Assembly: GCA_002110485.1 (NCBI GenBank)
Contig: MOWL01000067.1
Coordinates: 4,563,325 to 4,627,324, forward strand
Direction of reading: 5' to 3'
Length of the DNA stretch: 64,000 nucleotides
From: Emergomyces orientalis
Lineage: Eukaryota > Ascomycota > Eurotiomycetes > Onygenales > Ajellomycetaceae
This document shows positions 11,977 to 24,100 of this stretch, piece after piece. Under the pieces are notes generated by a model, which searched no databases, was not told the origin of the DNA, and saw only the letters and a list, made by a program, of their open reading frames with translations. Position numbers and translations under genes: made by a program. Positions within the stretch are counted from its first letter, which is position 1, and every line of letters begins with the position of its first letter.

Positions 11977-12300
11977 CTAAATCGCCCCCCACGTCTCCTT
12001 CAGCTTTCGAAACGGGGTAATGAGCTTTCGTTTGGGGGTAATGACAACCTCCACCGTACCTTTCCCCTCTCTATTCATGTTATTGATGGTTTCTTCGCCT
12101 CCTTGTAAACGAGCGGATCGACGACGCTTCTGGCCACTGCCGCTAGTGACAGACGGCGTTTCCTTATTCAAGTTACTTGCGTTCAACTCCTCATCCGCCA
12201 CCTGGTTCAACCCTTTCATCATTTTTTTGCGGTTGTTCTTACTCATCAACTGGAACAACTTCTTGAGTGCCTTCACGGTGTCTGTCTTTTCAGAGGGCAT
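11977..12300 (-). CDS. Antisense ORF inside the Gypsy element, unknown function
   Basis: A 107-codon ORF runs antisense between the chromodomain and the 3' LTR. It starts at 12,300, ends in TAG and has no internal stop, unlike gag and pol. The protein is basic, with a KKLFQLMSKNNRKKMMKG segment near the N terminus and a KRRRSARL motif that resembles a nuclear localisation signal. I recognise no family. Some LTR elements carry antisense or extra ORFs here, so it could be a real accessory gene. It could also be chance openness in a less mutated 1-kb spacer. Confidence 0.4.
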   Translation of the reverse strand: MPSEKTDTVKALKKLFQLMSKNNRKKMMKGLNQVADEELNASNLNKETPSVTSGSGQKRRRSARLQGGEETINNMNREGKGTVEVVITPKRKLITPFRKLKETWGAI

Positions 12301-12628
12301 GGTTATTCATTTGCACTTCATTATTCAATCAATTGTTATTGATGATTATCATGTTGTGGATTCGATTTTTCACATATGTTATTCGTTTACCTTCAGGTTA
12401 GGAGAAGAGAAGAAAAAGCAGAGAAAGCAACAGCTCTTTTATATGCAATTACTCACTAAAATCACAATTCACTTGGAAACTCCCAGCCCTCTGAAGATTA
12501 CTCTATATTGTGCTAGTACAACAATGGGATCACCTCGAATTCGCCAGCAGACATCATTCCTATTTAAGCCTAGCGCCCACATTTTCTCGGGTTCTTCCAA
12601 ACCTTCTTCCGACGCCCATCCTTTTCCG

Positions 12629-12638
12629 TGAGGGGGAC
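12629..12638 (+). other. Polypurine tract of Gypsy element
   Basis: TGAGGGGGAC directly precedes the 3' LTR. A G-rich purine run at this place primes plus-strand DNA synthesis in LTR elements. Position and composition fit. Confidence 0.7.
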
Positions 12639-12920
12639 TATCGTGGGCAACGCCCACGCTCCCTAGTACGTTCGCTATATTATATATTCGCCTATATAAT
12701 CTTATCGCTATAGCTTCGTACGTACCTACCTAGCTATAGCATTACCCTTACCTTCCGCAGAGCATACGTGCCTACCTACTATATCATTTATCATTCCTTC
12801 CGCATGCGGAAGATGCCTGTATTTAGTTATTTATATTCTTCCGCTGATTAGCAGTGAAAGATGAAGAATCAGACATTCTTTTACTACTATTTTGACGTAT
12901 ACGTTCTATCGCACGTAGCA
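12639..12920 (+). repeat. Gypsy 3' LTR (282 bp)
   Basis: This is the direct repeat of 4656-4937 with the same termini, followed by target duplication TTTTA. It keeps CpG where the 5' LTR has TpG or CpA in the last 25 bases. Confidence 0.95.
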
Positions 12921-13225
12921 TTTTATGCCATTTTTCTAAGCAATTCTCTTTTATCTTTCTTTTAATAAAAGACCATGAAACTATTTTTGAACTTGCAATT
13001 TTTAGTTCTTATAATTTTCTTTTAACTCATCAGCAAGAAATGTGAAAATCTCTACTACATATTCTTGACTTAGATCATCAAGAATAATTTTTCTGCATTT
13101 ATTATTTTCTGAATTAATAAATTTCTTTGTCTCTCTTTTAATCAGTGTCTGTAAAAATGTTTCAGTTTGACAAAGTTCATTAATCTGAAGCTCTAATCTC
13201 TCTTCAAAATCTTTCAGAGAATAAT
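12921..13225 (-). mobile_element. Continuation of inverted LINE, then unplaced coding-like remnant
   Basis: Bases 12,926-12,995 on the minus strand continue the inverted LINE interrupted by the Gypsy insertion. Beyond about 13,000 similarity to the first LINE fades, although CTTGCTGATGA is shared. A minus-strand frame then stays open for about 70 codons (13,225 down to a TAA at 13,002-13,004) and would encode a charged, helical peptide. I cannot assign it. It may belong to a diverged LINE or to another repeat. Confidence 0.45.
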
Positions 13226-13875
13226 TATTAAATTATTAATTCATTGAAATCTTTTTCAGAACTGTTGATCAGTGATCACTGCTTGCTTGCAGATGAGAAT
13301 ATGAATTTAACAGTTGAGAGTTGAGCAGATAAATTTGTGACTCTTGAAAATTTCATGTCAAAGCATTCAGCATTGCTATCTTGACCATGAAGAAGAATGA
13401 AAGTGTGAGTATATTCTGTGAATGATAAGGATGGGATAACTAAAGGTTCTGAATACATTCTTTTATTGGAGAGCATGATGACTCGAGAAGGGTAGTTAGA
13501 GGTGGAAAATAATAACAGTAGGAACGGAATTGTTGTTGAGCTGTGTCGGTGTAATAAGCAATATGAAAGGGTCTGACGAATGACGAAGAAAAAAGAAGCT
13601 ATTACACTCAAAGTCTCATTAGAGTTGAATTTAAACCATTTTGTTCCCAGGTTTACTCTCTGTTCCTCGAGGTGGCTCGTGGTCACGCACCCCAAGCTGA
13701 TACCTTGCAGGCGCTTAACAAGATGCGGGATTTGCCCAGTTACAAAGCTAAGTAAGGCGCCTATTGACATTAATGCCCCGCAGCACTCTCGCGCCGGCCA
13801 ACGCCAATCAATATCGTCAGATAGAGGATGGATGAAACGGGCGGAAAATAGTTTCTCGGTAAATAGTCGAAACGG
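13226..13875. other. Intergenic, no supported gene
   Basis: Base composition changes here from AT-rich transposon to balanced host DNA. Open frames on both strands overlap each other without recognisable domains or splice-supported structure. I see no RNA gene. Confidence 0.4.
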
Positions 13876-14181
13876 ATGAGTTTCAAAACTTCAATAGGAA
13901 ACGATATCAAAAAAGTGCGTGCCGTAGCTCAAGCTGTTTCGTTGCAGCTATGTCAGCGTTGGACAGTAGCACTACTTGACAGGTTTGAGCAGAGGGGCCT
14001 AGTCCCTCCAGGTACCAAAGCCCGATTTGAGAGTCAAATTGAGCCTTCCCCGCGCGAACAACGAAGCTCAGGAGGATCACAAGCAAGGGGTGGAAATGGC
14101 AACAGTCGTCTTGGAAGTCGGAGTGCTTCATCTTACCCATCCAGCGGTGCTAGGAGTTTGTATTTCCCCAGCCGTTCCTAG
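13876..14181 (+). CDS. Possible small ORF or exon, unknown
   Basis: A 101-codon frame encodes a short helical stretch (QLCQRWTVALLDRFEQRGL) followed by a Ser/Gly/Arg-rich tail (GGNGNSRLGSRSASSYPSS). The composition change and balanced codon use look gene-like, but there is no domain, promoter or splice evidence. It could be the last exon of a decayed gene or chance. The following stretch to 14,533 shows nothing recognisable. Confidence 0.25.
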   Translation: MSFKTSIGNDIKKVRAVAQAVSLQLCQRWTVALLDRFEQRGLVPPGTKARFESQIEPSPREQRSSGGSQARGGNGNSRLGSRSASSYPSSGARSLYFPSRS

Positions 14182-14533
14182 GCAAAATCCAGTGGCCGTC
14201 TTGGGAAAACTTATTTAGCCTGCGTTATTTGGTAACGATTGTCGGACTTTTGGGGGTTTATTTGTCGGAGTTGTCATCTTGTATAGCAGAAGTGGGAGTG
14301 TATGGAAGCAAAGGTTTCTTTTGCTCGTCTGGCTACGAGTCGCCACGTATTCGGGTTCGTTATGTCGTTAATATCTTTGTTGGTTTTCGAGAAATGACAA
14401 ATGTGGTTTCAAAATAGCATTCCGAGTAGCATTGAGATGAATCGGTAAAGTCTATGTCACCCGCTAATGAACGAGTGAACCATATCCAATGGGGCAAAGA
14501 AAATTTGGTAAACTATGAAGTATCAAGAGTAGA

Positions 14534-15317
14534 TTACCAACCTTGAATCACTTGCTGTAGATGCAAGAGAACAGCATGTTCCAGCGGCCATGGCCGTAAA
14601 ATCCTGTCCACAATACCACTCGTAATCCATTTGCTTTGCCAGTCGGGATAAAACAATGTCTTAATATACTCCCAGTATTCAGGGTAAAAGCCTGCCATTT
14701 CCCAATCCAATATTGCCACAACTTGATCCCCACGTACAATAATATTCCTTGGGGATATGTCACCGTGCGTGAAGACAACGTTGTGTGCAAGTAGGGCCCT
14801 CACAAATTTGGCGATGTGGTCGACCCACGAATTGTTTTGTGTGAGTTTCATGGCTTTAATAAGCCCTTCGTTAAATTCGGACTCTGTCGTAAAAGGCCCA
14901 AACGACTCCTCACCGACACAGAACGTAGGGTCGTAGCAGGGAGAACCATCAACCGGACCAATAAAATTGCCCTTAAGGAATTGTTACTCCCCTATATATG
15001 CTTTCAATTGATTCGCGATAGAGGACTGCTGTTCACTAGTCAGGTCGTCCCAAACGTCTCTCAGGATATTGCCTTCAGCGTATTCCGTAACGATAATCCC
15101 GCGATCCGAAGACTCGTCAACATAGGCATCGTGGATCTCCGGGACAGGCAACGAAGTATTTTTTACGAACGAACCGCATCGTTTCCGCTTGCGTGAGCTG
15201 AGCGGGCATACATAGCTTCGCAACCTTACGTTCCTCAAAACGGTACAGCTGGACAAACTCGTCGGAACCCAGCCGATCCGACTGGGAAAAATCTCGCACA
15301 TTCATACGTTGGGCCAT
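14534..15317 (-). pseudogene. Aminoglycoside-phosphotransferase-like kinase, frameshifted
   Basis: The protein belongs to the protein-kinase-like APH superfamily, common and mostly uncharacterised in fungi. The C-terminal part carries the catalytic HGDISPRN loop and the metal-binding LDWEMAGFYPEYWE segment. The N-terminal part starts at 15,317 (MAQRMNVRDF...). Two lesions break it. A run of six A at about 15,160 shifts the frame where five A would keep it. An in-frame TAA lies at 14,984-14,986. On either side the sequence reads as continuous family sequence. An unrecognised intron cannot rescue both. The frame ends in TAA at 14,534-14,536. It lies tail to head upstream of the vigilin gene on the opposite strand. 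Confidence 0.75.
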
Positions 15318-16084
15318 ATAAGGCTGTGTGATGCCGCGATTATAAGATTTTAGGAGGTGAGAATGTATAAAATAGGTACCGAAGCCGAGTGGTGAGAATG
15401 TTAAGATGTATTTATTTCCGCAGCCTATGAGACGGTTCCCATAGGATTTCACACTTCTTTGGAACCAACCTGTCAAATAACTAAGCCCAATCTGGCTTAG
15501 CGAACTGCGAACTGCAACGTTGCCTCGAAACGAACAGATGAAGAAAAAGAAGCAGCATAAAAGAGGCAAAAAGACAAGAACCCCGTGAAACCCGCCCAAT
15601 TGCACACAACAACCCGTCTTTCGTCCTATCTCGACACCCTCTGCCCTTCGCATCCATTGTCCGCTCTCTTCCTGTATTTCATCTTCATTGCTAGTTTGGA
15701 TTCGCCTTTTGGATGCTGTGATGGAGTGATCGATCGATTCCATCCGTTTCCCGTTTTCATTGATCATCAGCCTCCTCCATATCTAAACCTCCCCCAGCAC
15801 TTCTCCCTCTCTCATCTCTTTTCCCCCTTTATTAATAACTGCATTGCTTCAGTGTATATTACTTGTCTCTACGATTGAATTAGCAGTATCCGCTCTCCAG
15901 TATGTACCTTCAAACATCCCTTGTCTAGATCGCAATTCCAAATGTAATTGTGTCTCTGTTCCACAAAACTGACGCCCCATGCGTCAATGTTAACCAATAG
16001 GTATTTATCCTTTCTGTGAACGGCCCCAAGTCCACCATTTGAGTTTTTCACTTGCTCCGTCGAATCTCTATCCACCAGCCCAGT
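15318..16084 (+). promoter_or_regulatory. Intergenic region between APH pseudogene and vigilin gene; probable vigilin promoter
   Basis: About 770 bases separate the two divergent genes. The half near the vigilin start is pyrimidine-rich (about 15,590-15,870), a common feature of promoters and leaders of highly expressed fungal genes. I see no clear TATA box. A long minus-strand open frame here looks like chance. Confidence 0.4.
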
Positions 16085-19000
16085 ATGAGTTCCCAGATGC
16101 TAGAACCAACCGCCAATGGAACATCTATGGGGAGCTCCAAGTCGCCCGCCGCCCTCCTTAAGGAGCAGCACACCCGTGACGACTCTCACCAGGTCACCGT
16201 TGAGGAAGTCCCCGATGAATATGATATCCAACACCCCTCACCGTCTGTGCCTGTTGGGCAAGCCCCTGTAGAGCTTTCAAAAACTGGCCCGAGTGTTTCT
16301 GAGGCTGTTGCACCTCTAGCGAAACCAGAGGAAGTCTCTGCTGCTACGCACACTAAGCCCGTTTCCAAAAAGACTCCGGTTTTTGACGTGCGATCAGAGG
16401 AGCTGTTCCCTGCATTAGGTGGAGTACCGAACTCCCGCACTCCTGCAGCTGTTCCTATGGCCTGGGGTGCGCGGAAATCGGCGGGCCGAAATCCCTCCCC
16501 AGGTAACGGGATGTCTAATGGGGGACAACTACCGTCACATATGTCGAGTAACGTTTCTTCGCGTACCCCGACACCAGCGTCCGGTTTAGCTACACCTAGC
16601 TCTACGAGTGCTTTGTTTGGTGGCTCCATAGAGGGCCCCAAGATCATGACCATGCCAGGCAAACATGTCGAGAGAATCCGTTTCGCTCCTTCGCAGATGC
16701 TGCCGCGGAACCAGTTGAAGAAACCCATCAGAGATATTCTTCGGGATACCAGTAGGAGATTCAAGGCCGTTGTAGACATGTACAATGGCCCTGGGGAAAC
16801 GATAATCTTTGAGGGCAAGGGATCTGTGGACGCTGTTCGCCAGGCACTCAAGGAAGTTGCCCAACAAGTTGGTTCCAAGGTACGTTTCTGAAATACCCAT
16901 TATATGCCCCATGTTTTGAGTCTCCCCAGCTGACTGCAAATTGTTTCTTAATAAAAAAAGCAATCCGTGTGTGTGCCAATTCCAGCCTCCGCTAGGCCTC
17001 ATATTATTGGCCGGCAAGGAGCAGTTGTGCAGGGTATCCATGACCGGACGGGCGCTCGAATCAATGTTCCTAGACCAGAAGGGCTGTCTCTTGCCGACGA
17101 TGACGATGATAGTGTTACGATCGATGTTCGCATTGAAGGGGATGCTGTGGCCGCAGAGATGGCAAGAAGAGAGATTGAGTCGATTGTAAAGGAACGGGCG
17201 TCGAATATCAACCTGCGGCTAAGACATATTCCTCCTGAGTTTTTCCCTTTTATTGCTGGTGCCCACAATGTGCACTTAAACCAGCTTGAAGAACGCACAA
17301 AAGCACATATTCGAGTGCCGCGCTATGATACGTGGTCGCGGCCCCCTCCTGCAGAGGCTGCCGCAGGCCTAGTCAAATTTTGCCCCGACCCAGACAAGCA
17401 CATTCAAATATCGGGGGAACGAAGTGCCGCACAAGAAGCCCGCGCCGTGATTGAGAGACGTGCCGAGGAATTACAACGACAAATCACGCTACGACAGCTG
17501 GCCATCAATCGAGGACAACATCAGTTTATTTTGAGCGACGTTAACAACTCGTTGCATGAATTTTTAGCCCATACAGGCTGCTCGATAGTACTCCCCCCTG
17601 CAAGCGACGATACAGAGTTCTTGACTATCACAGGCCCTCCTGATCAAATCGAATTCGGAATTAATCGCGCCATGGATCTGGCTACAAGCATGCAAATGGC
17701 AAGTATTGATGTATCTAGGCAGCATCCAGGAGCGTCTGCTGGTCCTCATGTACACGCTCGAGCTCTTACTTCCTACCTACAACAGCGACAAGCTATCAAG
17801 GAGTTAGAGAGGCTATACGATGCCCATATCGTTCTCCCTTCCTCGTCAGATGGTCCCGTTATCTGGGAAGTTTACTCGAGAGACGGAAAGAATACCATCC
17901 GTGCTCGTTCCGACATAGTCAACTTGATCCAGGCTCATCCTCCATCTAAATTTTCCCCGTTGCCCATTGATCCATATTTTCACTCCTACCTTCGCTCTCG
18001 CGTTGGCCCCCAACTGAAAAACAATTTTGGCGTACATTTGATTCTGCCAGACAACCCAGATGCTTCCACTGTGGTGCTTGTGTATGAAGGACAGGAATGG
18101 GTCGCGGGAGTAAACGAGCTCCCTAGGCGCCGCCCATCCGCCAGTGACCTAGCGGTGTTTGAAAAGGCCTTAGCGGAGGCGAAGGACCATCTTTTCTCCT
18201 CTTTGGGCGATCAAAACGACGTTCACACCAAACTAGTCACGGTTCCATTGAAGTATGAGCTGCGCGTGTTTCTACCTACTCCCTGAGACAATTATTTTTC
18301 TATTGTAAAATCGATATTTGTACTTTTGCTAATATTTCAATTAGGTATCACGATAAACTCCGCAAGTTCATTAACCGCGAACAACAAGCAAGAGGAGAGG
18401 AGCATATCCCTATCCGCATTAGTGCAACCGCAGATCAGATACAGCTCCGAGGCCGTGCTGGCGGTGTCGAAGAACTGGCCTCAAAAATTGAATCTTTCGT
18501 TCTCGAGCAGCAAAAAGACGATTTGGAGCGGGGTTATGCCACCTCTTTTGATTTCCCTCAAAAGTATGCAAATATCCTGATTGGTAAAAGGGGCGAAAAT
18601 ATCAATAAACTCCGAGAGGAATTCGACGTCGACATCAAGGTGGAAAATGGTAAAGTTGAGGTTAAAGGCCCAAAAACCAAGGCAGATGGCTGTCGAGCCC
18701 GGATCATTGCGTTGGGTAAAAAGTTGGAAGACGAGGCTACTTACATATTGAAAATCCCGCAGCAGTATCATCGCGATTTGATCGGACAAAAGGGTAGCCA
18801 AGTCAACCGGCTGCAAGACCGTTATAATGTTCGAGTCCAGTTCCCTCGAGTCTCCAGCCCTCCTGTCAACGACGATCAATCTGTTGCCGATACCGCAAGC
18901 GAAATTGGGGGCAACCGAAGCCTACGTCCTGTCCAAGCCCCTGACGAAGTTGTCGTCCGAGGCCCTCGTAAAGGTGCGGATGGTGCTCGGGAGGAGATCC

Positions 19001-20371
19001 TTAGCCTCTATCAGTGGATTATGGACCATTCTTATGCAGATTCCGTGTCAGTTGCACAAAGCCAAATTCCTTCGTTAATTGGCCAACGAGGCCGTGAAAT
19101 GGACAGACTTCGAGCGGATACTGGCGCTCAGATTGATGTACCTAGCGCCAATGGCACCCCCGATGATGCTGGAAGGGTGGCTATCAAGTTGAAAGGGACG
19201 AAAAAACAAGTTGCTGACGCGAAGAAACTATTGTTTCAGAGAGCCCAGGAGTTCGATTCGACCGTTGTCAAGACAATTGATGTGGACAAAAAGCACCACA
19301 AGGCTCTGATCGGTGGTGGTGGTTAGTACACAACCCTCTCCCTCACAACGGATTTGTTGACTAACTTGACTAGGTGCGACTATTCGGAAAATCGTAAGCG
19401 ATGCTGGTGGGCCGAGTGATGGGAATGCAGCCAGGATGGTGAAATTCCCTCCTCCGGAGAGCGATGATACCGTTATTCGTTTGGAAGGAAACTCTGCAGT
19501 TATAGAAAGAATCGTCGCAGCAATCGATGAGTTTGTTCGCGAGAAAAACGACCAAGTCGTATCATCCATTGACGTCCCCCAAGCGCAACATCGATTTTTA
19601 ATTGGCCGGGGCGGAGAGACTCGACGGAACTTAGAGAGCCAGTTTAAGATAACTCTTGATGTTCCTAAGCAAGGGTCCGGCCGCACGGACATTAGGATTA
19701 AAGGCTCAAGCGGTGCCGTCGAGGAGGCCAAAGCTCACATCCAATCTCTAATTCATGATCAGCATGCTGAGACAATTGTGGTGCCAGGGAATTTGCATCA
19801 CACGATTTCTGACAGTGGTGCCATGTTCCGCCGGCTTCGAAACGAATATCAAGTGAGCGTTGATCATGCTGGACATCAAATCCCACCACGTCCCGCGCCT
19901 ACCGAGCCCCGTAACGATATCAGCGCTAAGAATGATTCTCTCCCCTTGATAACAGATGATCATTCAAGCACCGCTGCCACTCATTCCTGGAAAATAGTGG
20001 ATGTGGATGCTGCCGAATCAGCTGATTCGACTTTGAAAACGATTCCCTGGATTTTTTCTGGCACACCGGAGAATGTTGCCAAGGCGAAATCGATTGTTGA
20101 AAAGTCTCTGCAGACTGCATCGCAGCACTCTGCCACCGGATACCTAATCCTTCCAGACCCTAAAGCTTATCGATTGGTCATCGGACCCGGTGGTAGCAAA
20201 ATCAACGAGATTCGCAAACAAACAAACTGTAGGATCAACGTGCCTAAGAACCAGGCCCAAGGCGAGGCTATTGAGATAAAGGGGCCAAAGACTAACTTGA
20301 AATCAGCCAAGGACATGATCTTGGAGGCTGTAATAGCAGGTGGTGCAAGAGGCAATGGGGTTTCACGTTAA
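16085..20371 (+). CDS. SCP160: Vigilin/Scp160-type multi-KH RNA-binding protein
   Basis: This is a cytoplasmic RNA-binding protein that in yeast associates with polysomes and the ER. I read four exons: 16085-16879, 16961-18252, 18345-19321 and 19374-20371. Together they give 1353 residues, close to but longer than yeast Scp160. Introns are 81, 92 and 52 bp with GT...AG ends and CTGAC, TGCTAAT or GACTAAC branch sites. The second uses GTATGA at 18,253, which restores the frame. KH GxxG loops are visible as GRQG (residue 282), GKRG (about 775), GQKG (841), GQRG (941), GGGG (1018, spanning the third splice), GRGG (1098) and GPGG (1290), with degenerate KH copies between. The N-terminal 200 residues are Ser/Pro-rich and probably disordered. 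The start at 16,085 is preferred over an upstream in-frame ATG (16,052). Stop is TAA. All Trp codons are TGG. It is intact despite transposons on both sides. Confidence 0.93.
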
Positions 20372-20726
20372 TTGTTAACCTGGGCGGGTCTAAAATGGGT
20401 ATATACATATATATGCAAAAACACAGAAAGAACCCGAGAGAGGCGGAAGAGACTAGCTTTGAGCCAAATACTTTGGCAAAGAGATGCAGGGTTGTTAACT
20501 CAACACAGAAATCAAAAATTTCTTTTATTTAACAAAATTTTGCTTTATATGAATTTCAAGACCAGTGCCACTGTTTTAGTATATGCATGAGAACTCTAAC
20601 CTCGTATTTTAAGCACATTTCTAACTTTAAAAAAATACCAAAAACCTTATTTTATCTCAAGATTGCTGAACTTTTCAATGTTGAATTGGCTTTAAATACC
20701 TTAATGACTTTGATAATATAAGTTGT
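20372..20726. other. Vigilin 3' flank, no gene
   Basis: This is AT-rich 3' untranslated and spacer DNA. I see no coding frame or RNA gene. It ends at the ATT tail of the next LINE. Confidence 0.5.
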
Positions 20727-20817
20727 AATATTATTATTATTATTATTATTATTTCTACATCACTTAATCACAAGAATATGTGGAGCTCTGCTTAATATAC
20801 AAAGTAAGAAAAACTCT

Positions 20818-20838
20818 GTGACAGACATGATCTGTCAC
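20818..20838 (-). other. 3' UTR hairpin of LINE copy A
   Basis: The palindrome GTGACAGA-CATGA-TCTGTCAC has an 8-bp stem and a 5-base loop and lies about 65-80 bases from the tail. Copy B has a hairpin of different sequence at the matching place (41,337-41,353). Confidence 0.65.
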
Positions 20839-21169
20839 TGAACTAAAAATTCTCTGATCTTCAGATCTATTTCACTCTTTAACATCTTCAAAATACTGTG
20901 AAGCAGTCACAGCTGCTCTTAGAGAAAAAGATGTCTCATATCAAAAAGAAAGACAAGATTATTCACAACTACTCTCAGTAATAACTGTTCAACATAGAAA
21001 ATCTCTCACTGAAAGTGTCTGTCACTTTTCATGTCTTCACCTGCTCTGCCTCTCACTCAGAGCTTTGGTCAGAGTGAACTGCTCAAGAATACTCTGTTTC
21101 AATTATTATGTGATCAATCTGTACAGTCTCTCTACTGTATTTAACAGTCATCTCTTATTCACTCTTTCT

Positions 21170-24100
21170 TCATGTTCCAACTCTGCGCACTCTGTGCTGA
21201 ACTGTGTGCAGTACACCATCACATGAAGCATGGTTTCATGCTCATATTCACATGGGCACTCTGGTGTGGGAAAATCTGGCACTTTTCTTCTATGTAAAAA
21301 TCCTGCCAGGCCTGTCTTGCCTGTGCATAGTTGAACTATTAGTGAGCTTCAAGCCTTGCTCAGGCCCTCATGCCACTTTAGCTGCTTGATGTCTGGGGGT
21401 CTGTCAAACAGTTCTTTTCATGATGTAGTGTGTGCTCTTCAAATGTTATGTCATCTAATTACTAATTTCTTTCATACTCATCTTTTGAAAAATCAATTAA
21501 TTAGATAATTTAACTGACTTTTTCTCTCTCTGTACTGTTTTGCTTCTCTCACTCACTGCACACTCCATTTCTGCTGCATTTTTACTGAATGCAGCACAGT
21601 TTTCACTGATATCATATGTCTGCTTTCTTCACACTGAAATCTGGTTCTGATCTATACACATGCTTGCTGTATCTGTTTCATGACTTCTGTTTCTCTAAGT
21701 CACTCAGTTGCTTTAGCCACCATTTCATCAAGATACACACTTATTGGCAGTGTAAATGTTTCAGCTTTCAGTGAGATGATTGATGTTGCTCTATAGACTT
21801 CTGCTATAATGTGCAGACATTCATTTTGAATCTTCTCCAGATCTTTTAACAGCTGGCACTGTTGTCAAGGCTCTTGTTGAGTTGCCTGCGGTTGATGCCA
21901 TGCCAGTGCACCATATGTGATAGCTGGCCTGATCACAGCATTGTAGACTCTACGGGCTTGCTGAAGAGGGACGCCTCATGTTGACTGTGTGATCTGTGTG
22001 AGAGCTTCTATTTACAATTTTGATCTGTCTATAACTTGGTTTATATGACCTCATCATCTCAGCTTGAAATCAAGCCATACTTCTAGCACTCACATTTCCT
22101 TCTGTGATGGTATTTCTCACTGTGGTAGTTGTAGTGACTGTTCCAGATTAAATCTTGTGCATGCTCAAGTGAAGTGCATAAGTTCATACTTTTATAATGT
22201 GAAGATTGCTCCATGTCTGTCCACTCAATGTGCACATTCAGCATGCACTTGTGCTAGTTGTGCGCAGTTTGCCTCAGTGGAGTCGCCATAAGCCAGAATA
22301 TTGATATCATCCACAAATCCTATGCAGCTGACTGACTTGTTATGTGATGAGCAGATGCGCAGCAGCTTCTCATTATAAAAAAGAAATAGAATGAGTGATA
22401 GTGATGATCTCTGTGAAATACCTGTGTTCACACTGAAGGCCTCTGTCTTCTGCTCATCAAATACTAGTGTGGCCCTGCGATCTTGCATGAATGAATCAAC
22501 TCATTCAGTCAGATGTCTGGGTAGTTCTTTCATTTTAAGAATGTGAATCAAGTGTCTTCTGAGCACTCTGTCATATGCTTCAGAGATATTCAGTGATAAC
22601 ACTGATGACACTGCTTTCTGCTTCTCCCATACTGTGCGAATTTGTGCTAGCAGTAGTGCAAGTGCTGTCTCAGTGAAGTGTTCACTGCATGTCTTCATCT
22701 GTTGAGCTGACAACATTTCATGACTCTCTGCAAGATGTCTTATTTCTCTTGCTGTTGCAGTCTCAATGATTTTTCCTACAGTGTCTAGCAGTGCTATAGG
22801 CCTCCAAGCTCCAGCTTCACTGTAGTCTTTCTTGCCTGGCTTTTTAAGCACCACTGTGCGCGCTGTCTTGAATGCCTGTGAATAGTGCTCCCATTGCCAG
22901 CAGGCTTGGATGAGCTCAGTCATTGCTGTGATGAAGTTCAGCCCTAGCATTTTAAGAAATTGGTTGGGAATGCCATTAGCACCTGGTGCCTTGTCATTTG
23001 GCAATCTGACTATAATTGTTGTCATGATCTTCTCTGTGATTTCTAGTGTGTCACTCACACTCTGTGATTGAATATCTCTCTGCATATTCATCTTACTGAC
23101 TGATAGTGGCTCAGGAAAGAATCTCTCACACAGCAGTTCAGCCTTGTCCTGAAACACAGATGTCAAAGACTCAGGTATATCTAAAGTGCTAGATGCTTTC
23201 TTAAGTGGTGGTAATCTTGCAGGTTGCTTGAACTCATGAGTGCGCATGCACTCTCACTTGACTAGCTTTCAGAGCAGCTTAGAGTCAGTGTCTGCACTGT
23301 TCATTAGATCACAAAAGCTTGCAGTCTTTGCAAGCTTTATTTCTCTGTTGCACTTGTTCTGTGCTCTTTTTCTCTCATTTTCAGTGCTGTGAGTGCTTCT
23401 CATCACTTGCTTGTATTCACTGACAGCTTCTGCTATCTCTTTTGATCACCATGAGTGGCTTTTCTCACAGACATGAGTGCATTTAGTGTGTTTATCTGCC
23501 AGTGTGCTGATGAACTTGCTGAGATAGTTCACATATTCATCAATCTCTGCTGTTGAGATGAAGATTCTGCAGCATCTATGATTTAGATAATTCTGCTGTA
23601 GCAGCTGTGAGTTCACTCTTTGCCAGTTGCATCTCTCTCTCAATCTGACAGACACATTGATAGCAAGTCTGGTAATCACTGATAGAGGATCTGATGCCAT
23701 GTCTATCTCATGTGCCACTTGACATTCTAACACCCCTTCATTCAGGTTTTCTGACACAAAGATCAGGTTCAGAGTTGTTTCAGTACTATCATGATTCTGC
23801 CATGTGATCTCACCCTGTGGTGTTATCAGTTGTAAGTTGAGAGCATTCATCTGTGCTATAAGTTTCCATGTCAGTTCAAAATTGTGCCTCACACGCTCCC
23901 CTCCCCAGCTTGAGTGATGTACATTGAAGTCTTCTAGCACCATCATCTCTGCTTGTTGCACAGGTGTCTCATGATTACATGCTTGTGTGCTTGTCTCCTG
24001 GTTCTGCATCTGTAGCAACGCCTCTGCCTCTTCCATCATCATCTGTAGTTGCAGAATGGGGGAGTCCTCGGGCACCATTGTGTAGCTGCCTGGCGGGGTG

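Larger units (their letters stand above)
4656..12920 (+). mobile_element. Gypsy/chromovirus LTR retrotransposon (complete insertion)
   Basis: This is a full-length Metaviridae-type element of 8265 bp with two 282-bp LTRs, flanked by a 5-bp target duplication TTTTA (4651-4655 and 12,921-12,925). It sits inside the inverted LINE, whose sequence resumes on the other side. Order: 5' LTR, a leader with repeated CCAAT boxes, gag with a zinc knuckle, pol (protease, RT, RNase H, integrase, chromodomain), an antisense ORF, polypurine tract, 3' LTR. The LTRs read TA...CA on this strand. Gag and pol carry 16 premature stops, all TGA, so it is non-autonomous under the standard code. Confidence 0.95.

Noticed and set aside
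15117..15767. Long minus-strand open frame (216 codons) upstream of the APH-like gene
   Set aside because: Only its last 50 codons match the APH-like protein. The rest lies in the probable vigilin promoter and has no recognisable domain.
16186..17298. Large minus-strand frames opposite the vigilin exons
   Set aside because: They overlap a well-supported spliced gene and read as codon-complement shadows.
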